Source of the DNA: Mucilaginibacter segetis
Lineage (GTDB): Bacteria > Bacteroidota > Bacteroidia > Sphingobacteriales > Sphingobacteriaceae
Direction of reading: 5' to 3'
DNA: 64,000 nt
Assembly: GCF_016522075.1 (NCBI RefSeq)
Contig: NZ_JAEHFW010000001.1
Location: 992,001-1,056,000, forward strand
Shown here: positions 33,821 to 41,439 of the stretch, in pieces
Position numbering within the stretch: the stretch's first letter is position 1
Layout of the letters: each line of letters begins with the position of its first letter
Program-made: the position numbers and the translations under genes
Notes under the pieces: model-generated
The model's database searches: none
What the model was told of the DNA's origin: nothing
What the model saw: the letters and a program-made list of their open reading frames with translations, nothing else

Positions 33821-34279
33821 TTAATAGAGCTCCACGTAGCTCACCCTGTCAATAGCGCCGCTAAAGGCATGCAGATGTCCCTTTTGGCGTATATCCACAA
33901 TGCCCCGTATGGTCATGCTGCGGTTATTAAGTTTTACATAGTTGCCGTTATCGTACTCGAACAACCCTGTGCGTTTGCCTGCAAGCTGCAGGGGGCAGTC
34001 CTGCGAAAAGTTTACCCAAAGCGCGTGGCTGTTATTGTGCGAGGTAAACAAACTATCGTTAACCAAAGCCGAAAGGTGTTTGCCCTCGGTGTATTTACCG
34101 CTTACTTCCACATACTGCTTATCGTAAAACTTCAGGCTGTCAAGTAAATTGCTGAAACCCACTTTTTTGTAGGCAATGTTATCGTTACAATCACTGATGT
34201 ACAATTTTTTACTGTTTTTACAGCCGTACAGCATTGCCGCAGCCATAAAAAAACCAAAAATTATACGTTTGCTGTTCAT
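33821..34279 (-). CDS. Small lipoprotein, function unknown
   Basis: A 152-residue lipoprotein. I start at ATG 34279 (MNSKRIIFGFFMAAAMLYGC), which gives a signal peptide and lipobox with Cys20, followed by KNSKKLY. The mature domain is beta-rich (YDKQYVEVSGKYTEGKHLSA, then SMTIRGIVDIRQKGHLHAFS), suggestive of an OB-like fold. No family name recognised. The stop lies 4 bases from the BLUF stop, so the two genes converge without a visible terminator. It is divergent from the phosphodiesterase operon. Confidence 0.75.
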   Translation of the reverse strand: MNSKRIIFGFFMAAAMLYGCKNSKKLYISDCNDNIAYKKVGFSNLLDSLKFYDKQYVEVSGKYTEGKHLSALVNDSLFTSHNNSHALWVNFSQDCPLQLAGKRTGLFEYDNGNYVKLNNRSMTIRGIVDIRQKGHLHAFSGAIDRVSYVELY

Positions 34280-34461
34280 TACTTCAATCCCCGGGCATAA
34301 GGCCATTAAAACCAATCGGCCTCCGCGATTTAAATGTAGCAATTTACCCGCAGGCGCAACGTAACAATAGTATCATATAATACTCCGGTTGGTGTATCGC
34401 CATCGTAACAATTTACAATACCCTATTATTGGCGTAACCTTATTTGTATATTTTTGGAGCG

Positions 34462-35745
34462 ATGAAACATCCCCTTAAAAAAATACTTAGCCTAAGCGTA
34501 ATTGTTTTGCTGTGCTTAAATGCCTACAGCCAGCAATTGGTTGATACCACCCAGCAGGTGATAGCCGGGCGCAGCAACAGCGCCGCGCAACAGCAAAAGC
34601 CTTATGTCATCCTTATTTCGGCCGATGGTTTCCGGTACGATTACGCCAAAAAATACCATGCCGAAAATCTGCTGCGCCTCAGCAACGGTGGTGTAAGCGC
34701 GGCATCCATGGTGCCATCGTACCCGTCGGTTACGTTCCCCAACCATTATGCTATGGTTACGGGGCTTTATCCCTCGCACTCGGGTTTGGTGAACAATGGT
34801 TTTTACGACCGCGACCGTAAGGAGTTTTATAACATGGGTAACAAGGCCAAAGTTGCCGATGGCACCTGGTATGGCGGCACACCGCTATGGGTACTGGCCG
34901 AGCAGCAGCACATGGTATCGGCCAGTTTTTACTGGGTAGCATCAGAGGCTGCCATAAAAAACACCCGCCCAAGCTATTATTATATTTATAACGATAAGAT
35001 AGACATCCATAACCGCATTGCGGCCGTGGTTAACTGGCTTAAACTACCGCCGGAGAAACGCCCGCATTTGATCACCTTTTACTTTCCGCAGGTTGACCAT
35101 GCAGGGCATTTATACGGCCCGGACGCCCCCGAAACCGCGCATGAGGTGCATTATGTAGATTCGGCAGTGAATGAACTGTACAAAGCGGTTAAAACTACCG
35201 GGCTTGATGTGAACTTTGTTTTTGTGGCCGACCACGGCATGACCAAGGTTGATAAAGACCACCCCATAGGCATCCCCGCCGCTATTGATACCTCTAAATT
35301 CATTATCTCGGGCGATGGTATTTTAGTGGAACTGTACGCCAAAAACAAAAAATACATACAAAGTACTTACCGGGAACTGAAAAAGGAAGCAAAGGGTTAT
35401 CAGGTTTATTTAAAGACCAATATGCCCGCCCATCTGCATTACGGCACTGCCGACGACTGGCACAACCGCTTAGGCGATATTATGCTCATCCCCGATTATC
35501 CTAAAGTGTTTAGCCTGTACAATAATAAGAGCATCCACCCCGGCTGGCACGGTTACGATCCTGCTATGGTGAAAGATATGCACGCCACATTTTTTGCCTG
35601 GGGCCCGGCTTTTAAAAAGAATATAAACATTCCGGCTTTCCCTAATGTTGATGTTTATAACATGATAAGCCGCCTGTTAGGCCTAAAAATAACCGGAAAG
35701 GTAGATGGAACTAACCACCTTGCCAACGAGATATTAAAAAATTAG
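34462..35745 (+). CDS. ENPP-like nucleotide pyrophosphatase/phosphodiesterase, secreted
   Basis: A 427-residue alkaline-phosphatase-superfamily enzyme, started at ATG 34462 with a signal peptide (about 1-22, ending NAYS). Two-metal site motifs are all visible: ISADGFRYDY (first Asp), nucleophile Thr91 in PSVTFPNHYAMVTGLYP, Asp/His in DHAGHLYGP, Asp-His in VADHGMT, and a late His in HYGTADDWHNR or HGYDP. It cleaves pyrophosphate or phosphodiester bonds of nucleotides or related metabolites in the periplasm. First gene of an operon with doxX-like and a secreted-protein gene (4- and 10-base gaps). Confidence 0.92.
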   Translation: MKHPLKKILSLSVIVLLCLNAYSQQLVDTTQQVIAGRSNSAAQQQKPYVILISADGFRYDYAKKYHAENLLRLSNGGVSAASMVPSYPSVTFPNHYAMVTGLYPSHSGLVNNGFYDRDRKEFYNMGNKAKVADGTWYGGTPLWVLAEQQHMVSASFYWVASEAAIKNTRPSYYYIYNDKIDIHNRIAAVVNWLKLPPEKRPHLITFYFPQVDHAGHLYGPDAPETAHEVHYVDSAVNELYKAVKTTGLDVNFVFVADHGMTKVDKDHPIGIPAAIDTSKFIISGDGILVELYAKNKKYIQSTYRELKKEAKGYQVYLKTNMPAHLHYGTADDWHNRLGDIMLIPDYPKVFSLYNNKSIHPGWHGYDPAMVKDMHATFFAWGPAFKKNINIPAFPNVDVYNMISRLLGLKITGKVDGTNHLANEILKN

Positions 35746-35749
35746 AAAC

Positions 35750-36163
35750 ATGGTACACGCAAAAAAAGAGAACACCGCCTACCTGCTGGCCCGCCTGCCC
35801 ATAGCGTTCAGCATGTTCGGGCACGGTTTGGTGCGCATGCCCAAACTGGCAACCTTTAGCGAACATGTGGTATCGCAGTTTGAAAAAACCATGCTGCCCG
35901 CTGCCTTAGTGGTACCCTACAGCTACGCGCTTTCGTTTTTTGAACTTGCCGTAGGTGTTTTACTGATACTTGGCCTGTTTACCCGTTTCGCCAATATTTT
36001 AGGTGTGGCGGTTATGGTGAGTTTAATATTTGGCTCGTGCCTGCTGGAGCAATGGCCCAATGTTTTTACGCAGATTGTATACGGAGCCTATTTCGCGTTA
36101 TTATATTTGTATGCCGATTATGATAAATACTCGGTTGATTATTTAATATTCCGCAAAAAATAA
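35750..36163 (+). CDS. DoxX-family membrane protein
   Basis: A 137-residue protein with four hydrophobic spans, matching the DoxX family: RLPIAFSMFGHGLVRMPKLA at the first span, FFELAVGVLLILGLFTRFAN at the middle, and a last span near YGAYFALLYLYA. Members are small membrane proteins linked to redox or sulfur metabolism in a few cases. The role here is not known. It starts 4 bases after the phosphodiesterase gene and is therefore co-transcribed. Confidence 0.88.
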   Translation: MVHAKKENTAYLLARLPIAFSMFGHGLVRMPKLATFSEHVVSQFEKTMLPAALVVPYSYALSFFELAVGVLLILGLFTRFANILGVAVMVSLIFGSCLLEQWPNVFTQIVYGAYFALLYLYADYDKYSVDYLIFRKK

Positions 36164-36173
36164 TATCCGTTAA

Positions 36174-36683
36174 ATGAGGTTATGCCTGCTGTTACTCAGC
36201 TTTTTTATATGGCCATTTTTTAGTCGCGCGCAGGATACCCTACTGGTAAAAATGCAGGCCAACCGTTTAGCGGAGGCCACCTTTAAGGGCGATTATAACA
36301 CCGTTATCGACCTTACCTATCCTAAGCTGATAGAGCTTTCGGGCGGTCGCGGCGCATTGCAAAAGCTGATCACCGAAAAGATGGCGGGTTTAAAAAAGCA
36401 GGGCATAGTTGAATTTAACGGCTCGGTAGGTTCGCCGGGTAAGTTTTTCAGGGCCGGCGATCAGCTGCATTGCCTTATTCCCGAGATGATCATCCTAAAA
36501 TCGGTAACGGGCCATTATGTGGCGCACTCGTATCTTTTAGGAATTAGTAGCGATAACGGTAAAAGCTGGACCTTTTTAGATGTAGGCAACATGCCCGATA
36601 ACGTTTTGCACCGCCTGCTCCCCAATTTCAACAAAGAACTCATCATCCCTGAATCTTCCAAACCGGAGTTTATACCGGATTAA
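36174..36683 (+). CDS. Secreted protein, NTF2-like pattern, function unknown
   Basis: A 169-residue protein with a signal peptide (about 1-19, ending SRAQ) and a mature alpha+beta domain (NRLAEATFKGDYNTVIDLTY start, a strand-rich second half with GKSWTFLDVG). The pattern of a helical hairpin followed by strands fits secreted cone-shaped NTF2-like domains, but I cannot name the family. Third gene of the phosphodiesterase-doxX operon, 10 bases after doxX. Repeat copy 6 follows within 30 bases, without a separate terminator. Confidence 0.75.
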   Translation: MRLCLLLLSFFIWPFFSRAQDTLLVKMQANRLAEATFKGDYNTVIDLTYPKLIELSGGRGALQKLITEKMAGLKKQGIVEFNGSVGSPGKFFRAGDQLHCLIPEMIILKSVTGHYVAHSYLLGISSDNGKSWTFLDVGNMPDNVLHRLLPNFNKELIIPESSKPEFIPD

Positions 36684-36712
36684 TACCCGTTCAGTTGGCA
36701 CTCACCCCCAAA

Positions 36713-37408
36713 GTCATGCTGAATTTATTTCAGCACCTCACGTGCAGGGTTTTACTTGTGGGATCCTGAAACAAGTTCAGGATGACGGGGCGGTTTTGTC
36801 ATTTCGAACGGTAGTGAGAAATCTTAGGCTTTGTACAATCTTCGCTATTTAGTAGTGCTCTTTAGGAATGGGCAGAGTTTTGTTATTACGCCTGTGGATG
36901 TTCATTTTCTTTGTCATTGCCACAAAGAAAACGAACCAAAAGAAAAGGCTAGTCAGAGCGAATGCTTCCACCCGCGAGGGCCATACTCCCTGTCCCGCCC
37001 GCTCTGACTTTCCCTGCGCTTTTTGTCAGTTTATGGTAAGTAGTACTTGTGCTTGATTTTTTCTTTTTTTCTTTTCCCCTTCAGCAGAACAGCTTCGGAC
37101 GGAGGACAGACGGCACACGGTGGCGATGCGGGCTGCCAATGGCATAGCAATACTTGCTGAAGCATATGGCCACAGCGCGAACGAAGTAGAGCAAGATTTT
37201 GCAGCCCGTGGTGCCGTATGCCCTGCCGTGTAAAGGCCCTGTGCGGCAAAGAAGCCTATCTGCTGAAAAGTACTTTTGTTACTTTTGGTACCTCAAAAGT
37301 AATGGGCCTCTGCGGCCAGGAGCAGTAGTCGAACTGTAAAATACACCCCTGGCCCCTCTCAAGAGGGGAATTACACGTGCGAGTCATGCTGAATTTATTT
37401 CAGCATCA
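36713..37408 (-). repeat. Composite repeat element, copy 6 (type-1 tail)
   Basis: Minus orientation, complete: gamma at 37383-37408, CCCCTCTTGAGAGGGG hairpin, left hairpin 37279-37302, core, type-1 tail, right hairpin, GCCTGTGG at 36890, arm, alpha, beta, gamma at 36713. It lies between convergent genes (36683 and 37447), a place where a fold-rich element could serve as bidirectional terminator. Confidence 0.92.
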
Positions 37409-37446
37409 CACATGCAAAAGCCCCTTTTCATTTTCCGCTATGGGGA

Positions 37447-37659
37447 TTATTTCTTTTTAGCCGTTGCTACAATTACTATACCGCCAATTAATAATATACC
37501 ACCCACGTATGGTGGCCATGCTACGGTGTGTTGCTTATCGGCAGATACCTGGATGGGACCGGCATCCACTACTTTTTCTTTTTTGGTATAGGTGAAACCC
37601 GTCCATATGAGCATGGCTGCGCCAATTACTATCAGTATTATTCCCAAAGTTCTGTTCAT
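37447..37659 (-). CDS. Small two-span membrane protein
   Basis: A 70-residue protein with two hydrophobic helices (about 5-23 and 48-65) separated by a charged, probably periplasmic loop (TKKEKVVDAGPIQVSADKQH) and a basic C-terminus (TAKKK). The pattern is that of widespread small membrane proteins (DUF3185-like) found in Bacteroidota. Function unknown. The start ATG 37659 follows an AT-rich leader. Confidence 0.7.
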   Translation of the reverse strand: MNRTLGIILIVIGAAMLIWTGFTYTKKEKVVDAGPIQVSADKQHTVAWPPYVGGILLIGGIVIVATAKKK

Positions 37660-38002
37660 GGTAGTTTTAGTTTATAATATAAATTGTTTGATTTATAAGA
37701 TAATGGTTTTTACCCCAAATTGTTTTAACGGGCAGCAAACCCGATAAACCTAAACCCGATAGCAGCGGATACCGGCCTGTGCCTAATACCTGCAGGCGTA
37801 TAAGCGCATGGCGGAAAATAAAAGCACAAAAATACCACTCAATTTGCTTTACAAAACATATTTACCCGGTCAGTATTAACTATTATTAAAGCTTGAATTC
37901 ATTTTCGATTTTTTTTGGCTGATCAGTTTTTATAGATTAGGTTTACGAGGATAAAACGGTTTTTTTTAAATATTCACCCCGATAAATAAAGTGCTGTAAA
38001 AA
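37660..38002. other. Intergenic region without a recognised gene
   Basis: A 343-base stretch between divergent genes. It is AT-rich at both ends, with a GC-rich middle (about 37730-37810). It should hold promoters for the small membrane protein and the ABC ATPase. TAGATTAGGTTTACG near 37935 is a weak -7 candidate. No repeat module, tRNA or convincing frame was seen. Confidence 0.5.
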
Positions 38003-39013
38003 ATGAATGATGAGTTGATATTGGAAACCATATCGGTTACCAAAAATTTTTTTGGCGATAAATCTTCCGGTGTTAATAACATTACCATTTTTATACCCAA
38101 GGGTAAAATTACCGCCATTGTTGGCGAAAGCGGCAGCGGTAAAACCACTCTGTTAAAGCTGCTTACGGGCACGCTACAGCCAGATTCGGGCGATGTGTTT
38201 TTTAAACAACAGCCCCTGCCGCCGCGCAGTACGGGCCTTACCGCGCAGCACGCCACCATAACTATGGTAACCCAGGATAACCACGATATGCAGATGGCGG
38301 CATCTGTTTGGGATAATGTTTGCAAAGGTTTGCCCACATCTGATGTTAACTACCAGTTGCAAAAGGCTACACAGGCCTTAAACCTGCTGGGTATTTACGA
38401 CCTGCGCGAGCAGCCTTTTGGTAAGCTTAGCGGCGGCGAAAAGCAGCGCGTGGCCATTGCCAAGGCACTGATAAACCGTCCCGAGGTACTGATGCTTGAC
38501 GAACCATTTAACCAGGTGGATGCTACCTACCGGGAGGGGCTGCAGCATGATATACGGCAAATTGTTAAGGAATGGGGCATTACGGTGGTGCTGGTATCGC
38601 ATGATCCGGCGGAGCTGCTGTCAATGGCGGATGAGCTGATAGTGATAAAGGAGGGCGAGATAGTGGAGAATGCATCGCCCGAGGAGCTTTACCACTCGCC
38701 CAAGTTGCTGTACACCGCTAAAATGCTGGTGAGTTGTACCGAGCTAACACCCGCCGAGGCATTGGTATGTGGTATAAAAACCAAACGGGGCACGGTAGTG
38801 GTTTACGCCGAACACGTGCAAATTAAAAAAAGTATGGGCAAGGGCAAATGGCACGTAAAAAAGGTACTGTTTAAGGGCTTTTACGAAGAATTGGTGATTG
38901 AGCGCCGCGAGGTAGAATTACGGGTGATTAATTACAAGCTGCGCAAATACAAAAAGGGCAGTACCGTAAATATAAAAATTACCAAATATTACGAATTTGG
39001 TAAATGGCTGTAA
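38003..39013 (+). CDS. Orphan ABC transporter ATP-binding protein with TOBE-like tail
   Basis: A 336-residue ABC ATPase. Walker A GESGSGKT (41-48), Q-loop VTQDN, signature LSGGEKQRV, Walker B VLMLDEP and H-loop VLVSHD are all intact, so it should hydrolyse ATP. After residue about 240 comes a domain of about 95 residues with the pattern of a TOBE domain, as in PotA/FbpC/ModC-type importers of polyamines, iron or molybdate. No permease or binding protein is next to it, so its partner is unlinked or it has a non-transport role. The C-terminus is very basic. Confidence 0.9.
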   Translation: MNDELILETISVTKNFFGDKSSGVNNITIFIPKGKITAIVGESGSGKTTLLKLLTGTLQPDSGDVFFKQQPLPPRSTGLTAQHATITMVTQDNHDMQMAASVWDNVCKGLPTSDVNYQLQKATQALNLLGIYDLREQPFGKLSGGEKQRVAIAKALINRPEVLMLDEPFNQVDATYREGLQHDIRQIVKEWGITVVLVSHDPAELLSMADELIVIKEGEIVENASPEELYHSPKLLYTAKMLVSCTELTPAEALVCGIKTKRGTVVVYAEHVQIKKSMGKGKWHVKKVLFKGFYEELVIERREVELRVINYKLRKYKKGSTVNIKITKYYEFGKWL

Positions 39014-39024
39014 CAGCCGGCTTA

Positions 39025-39246
39025 TTATATTTTAATTACACGGTTGTCTTTTCCGCGTTTGGCGGAATGGCCCGTATCAGGTTTAGGAATGTGTTTTACA
39101 ATAGTTATCAGCGCGCTTGCCAATACACCTACAGCCAGCACCCCGAATTTTACAAAGGGTTTCATTACCTGTACTAAACTCTCGCCGTTTTGGCGGGTGG
39201 TTTCTGCCTTTCCGGTACCTATCTGTTTATTTTCGCGCTTTTCCAT
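39025..39246 (-). CDS. Small single-span basic membrane protein
   Basis: A 73-residue protein: charged N-terminal third (MEKRENKQIGTGKAETTRQN), one hydrophobic helix (about 32-49, KFGVLAVGVLASALITIV) and a basic tail. No family recognised. Convergent with the ABC gene, 11 bases from its stop. Codon use and the clear helix make it a credible gene. Confidence 0.55.
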   Translation of the reverse strand: MEKRENKQIGTGKAETTRQNGESLVQVMKPFVKFGVLAVGVLASALITIVKHIPKPDTGHSAKRGKDNRVIKI

Positions 39247-39296
39247 AATGCTTTGTTTGGTTTAATTCATAAGCAATAAGGGCGGCAAATTGTTTT

Positions 39297-39569
39297 TCAG
39301 GAGCAGCAATCGTCTGGTATCATCAGTTTATTTTTACGCTGATGAGGTTCGTGGTTATGCTTAGTGTGATGATATGAACTAAAATGCTTATAGCTGAATT
39401 TGTGTGAAAAATGCGAGAAAATCCTGCGTGCAGCAGTTGCTGTGGATGGATTTAGTTGCACTATCACCACAAAAAGAGTAACAAATATTATCGAATAAAA
39501 AGCAACGTTTTGCCAGGTATTGCCGACGCTGAAAATTTCGGCTGATAGCTGTGTAATATTGTGAAACAT
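39297..39569 (-). CDS. Small membrane protein with His-rich tail
   Basis: A 90-residue protein from ATG 39569 with one hydrophobic helix (about 22-39, VAFYSIIFVTLFVVIVQL) and a C-terminal tail rich in His, Lys and Ser (FSSYHHTKHNHEPHQRKN), ending DDCCS. The His and Cys residues could bind a metal. No family is known to me. The upstream start at 39626 is possible but less likely. AT-rich DNA follows upstream (39570-39740), before repeat copy 7. Confidence 0.5.
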   Translation of the reverse strand: MFHNITQLSAEIFSVGNTWQNVAFYSIIFVTLFVVIVQLNPSTATAARRIFSHFSHKFSYKHFSSYHHTKHNHEPHQRKNKLMIPDDCCS

Positions 39570-39740
39570 GTTTAATAGGTTTGGTAGATGTAAACTATTT
39601 CCGTTTTTTATACGGCTGCGAAACATTAAAGTTCAATATTAATACGTAAAACTTTTAAGAATGTTTTAAATATTCTCAAAAGTTTATCTTTTAATTAGAA
39701 ATTAATGCAAAGAGCAGTAATGACGAGCTATACAGTCCGG

Positions 39741-40660
39741 GTTCAGGATCTCACAAGTATTGCATTGCATATGGGATGCTGAAATAACTAATGTATGACT
39801 TAAGGGAAAAAAAAGCGGCATACAAACCCGCCCTGTCATTCTGAACGATAGTGAAGAATCTTATACGTTCGAACAGCCAGCGTTCAGGATTTCTCACTAT
39901 CGTTCGAAATGACAAAAACGCCCGTCATCCTGAACTTGTTTCAGGATCTCACAAGTATAGCCTTGCCCATGAGGTAAAGAAATACATTCAGCATGACTCG
40001 CACGTGTAATTCCCCTCTTGAGAGGGGCCGGGGGTGTGTTATTACAGTTCTATACTGCTCCTGGCCGCATAGGCCCATTACTTTTCTCTTGATAGAAAAG
40101 TAACAAAAGATCAATTCAGCAGAAAGGCTTCTTTGCCGCACAGGGCTTTTACCCGGCAGGGCATACGGCACCACGGGCTGCAAAATCTTGCTCCACTTCG
40201 TTCGCGCTGTGGCCTTATGCTTCGGCAAGTATTGCTATGCCCCTGCCTGCCCGCATCGCCACCGTGTGCCGTCTGCCCTCAGTCCGAAGCTGTTCTGCTG
40301 AAGGGGGGAATAAAAAAAGTTAAGTACTACTTACCAGGCCCGAATAAGAGCGCAGGGAAAGTCAGAGCGGGCGGGACAGGGAGTATGGCCCTCGCGGGTG
40401 GAAGCATTCGCTCTGACTAGCCTTTTCTTTTGGTTCGTTTTCTTTGTGGCAATGACAAAGAAAATGAACATCCACAGGCGTAACAATAAAACTCTGCCCA
40501 TTCCTAAGGAGCACTACTAAATAGCGAAGATGTACAAAGCTTAAGATTTCTCACTATCGTTCGAAATGACATGATTTTTCGTCATCCTGAACTTGTTTCA
40601 GGACCCCACGAGGTATGTTTATCACTTTGCCCATGAGGTGCTGAAATAAATTCAGCATGA
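39741..40660 (+). repeat. Composite repeat element, copy 7 (type-1 tail, variant left hairpin)
   Basis: Plus orientation. A degraded beta-gamma pair, an epsilon module (GTCATTCTGAACGATAGTG, stem ATTCT/AGAAT near 39836), alpha, beta, damaged gamma, CCCCTCTTGAGAGGGG hairpin, left hairpin 40078-40103, core, type-1 tail, right hairpin and CATCCACAGGC to 40479, arm, alpha, beta, gamma. Its left hairpin reads TTACTTTTCT / AGAAAAGTAA with loop CTTGAT, unlike TTACTTTTG / CAAAAGTAA elsewhere: both arms changed together. It fills the gap up to lolA. Confidence 0.92.
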
Positions 40661-40675
40661 ATGGTGGGGTGGCTT

Positions 40676-41356
40676 TTATCGTAAATCAACCACCTCCACA
40701 CCCGGATGCGCGCTTTTATTATACGTAAAGGTAGCATCGGTAATTTTTACGTTAGGGGTAAAGCTGCGTAGTATATAGTTATAACGGCCGCCGTTCTTGT
40801 CAAATATTTGGGCGCTGTATAAGCGGTTGTGTGCTTTATCAACCATAAGGCGTACCTTAAAGTAGCTTCTGTTGGCATCCTCGGGGGTAAGGTCTATCAC
40901 CTGATAAATTTTACCGCCTGCTTTTTGCTGCCCGGTGTACAGGTATTTAAAGCCATGCTCATACATGGTGAAAATCTGTGAAGGGTTAAACGCTTCGGCG
41001 CTGTTATCAGCATCGCTTAACTGCACCTCTCCGGCATCTTTAAGGTAGGTCCACTGGCTTTTACCATCACTGATGATCTCCTGGGCTACGGCTGTTTTTG
41101 ATGCGGTGCCGCCTGCGTATAATACCACCCGGTATTTATTGGTTTTTGGGCGAACGATAAGCGTACCGCTCTGAGTTTGACTGATACCAGCCTGCTGATT
41201 ATCTATTTTAAGCAAAAAATCTGTTTTTACAGATGAGTAGGCCTTATATTGGCGGCTAAGTTTATTTAAAATGGTTTTTGCCTGCGCATCTTTTTGTGCA
41301 AAGGCACTGGCCACGGTAGTAGCAGAAATAAGTATATAAAGCAGTATTTTTTTCAT
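40676..41356 (-). CDS. lolA: LolA-like outer-membrane lipoprotein carrier
   Basis: A 226-residue periplasmic protein, started at ATG 41356 with signal peptide MKKILLYILISATTVASAFA. The mature half-barrel pattern (ILNKLSRQYKAYSSVKTDFL, QTQSGTLIVRPKTNKYRVVL, SDGKSQWTYLKDAGEVQLSD, FKVRLMVDKAHNRLYSAQIF) matches LolA/DUF4292-like carriers that ferry lipoproteins across the periplasm. It follows ftsK on the same strand after 83 bases, a pairing common in Bacteroidota. Repeat copy 7 ends 16 bases past its stop. Confidence 0.88.
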   Translation of the reverse strand: MKKILLYILISATTVASAFAQKDAQAKTILNKLSRQYKAYSSVKTDFLLKIDNQQAGISQTQSGTLIVRPKTNKYRVVLYAGGTASKTAVAQEIISDGKSQWTYLKDAGEVQLSDADNSAEAFNPSQIFTMYEHGFKYLYTGQQKAGGKIYQVIDLTPEDANRSYFKVRLMVDKAHNRLYSAQIFDKNGGRYNYILRSFTPNVKITDATFTYNKSAHPGVEVVDLR

Positions 41357-41439
41357 TCGTTTTGCGGGTTTGTTGGTCACCGTTAAATACATAACCATAA
41401 CGGTTAGCAATAGTTTAGAGTGATTTTACATCCGTAGGT

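Noticed and set aside
38003..39013. Antibiotic-resistance ABC-F protein
   Set aside because: It has only one ATPase domain and a TOBE-like tail. ABC-F proteins have two ATPase domains joined by a linker.
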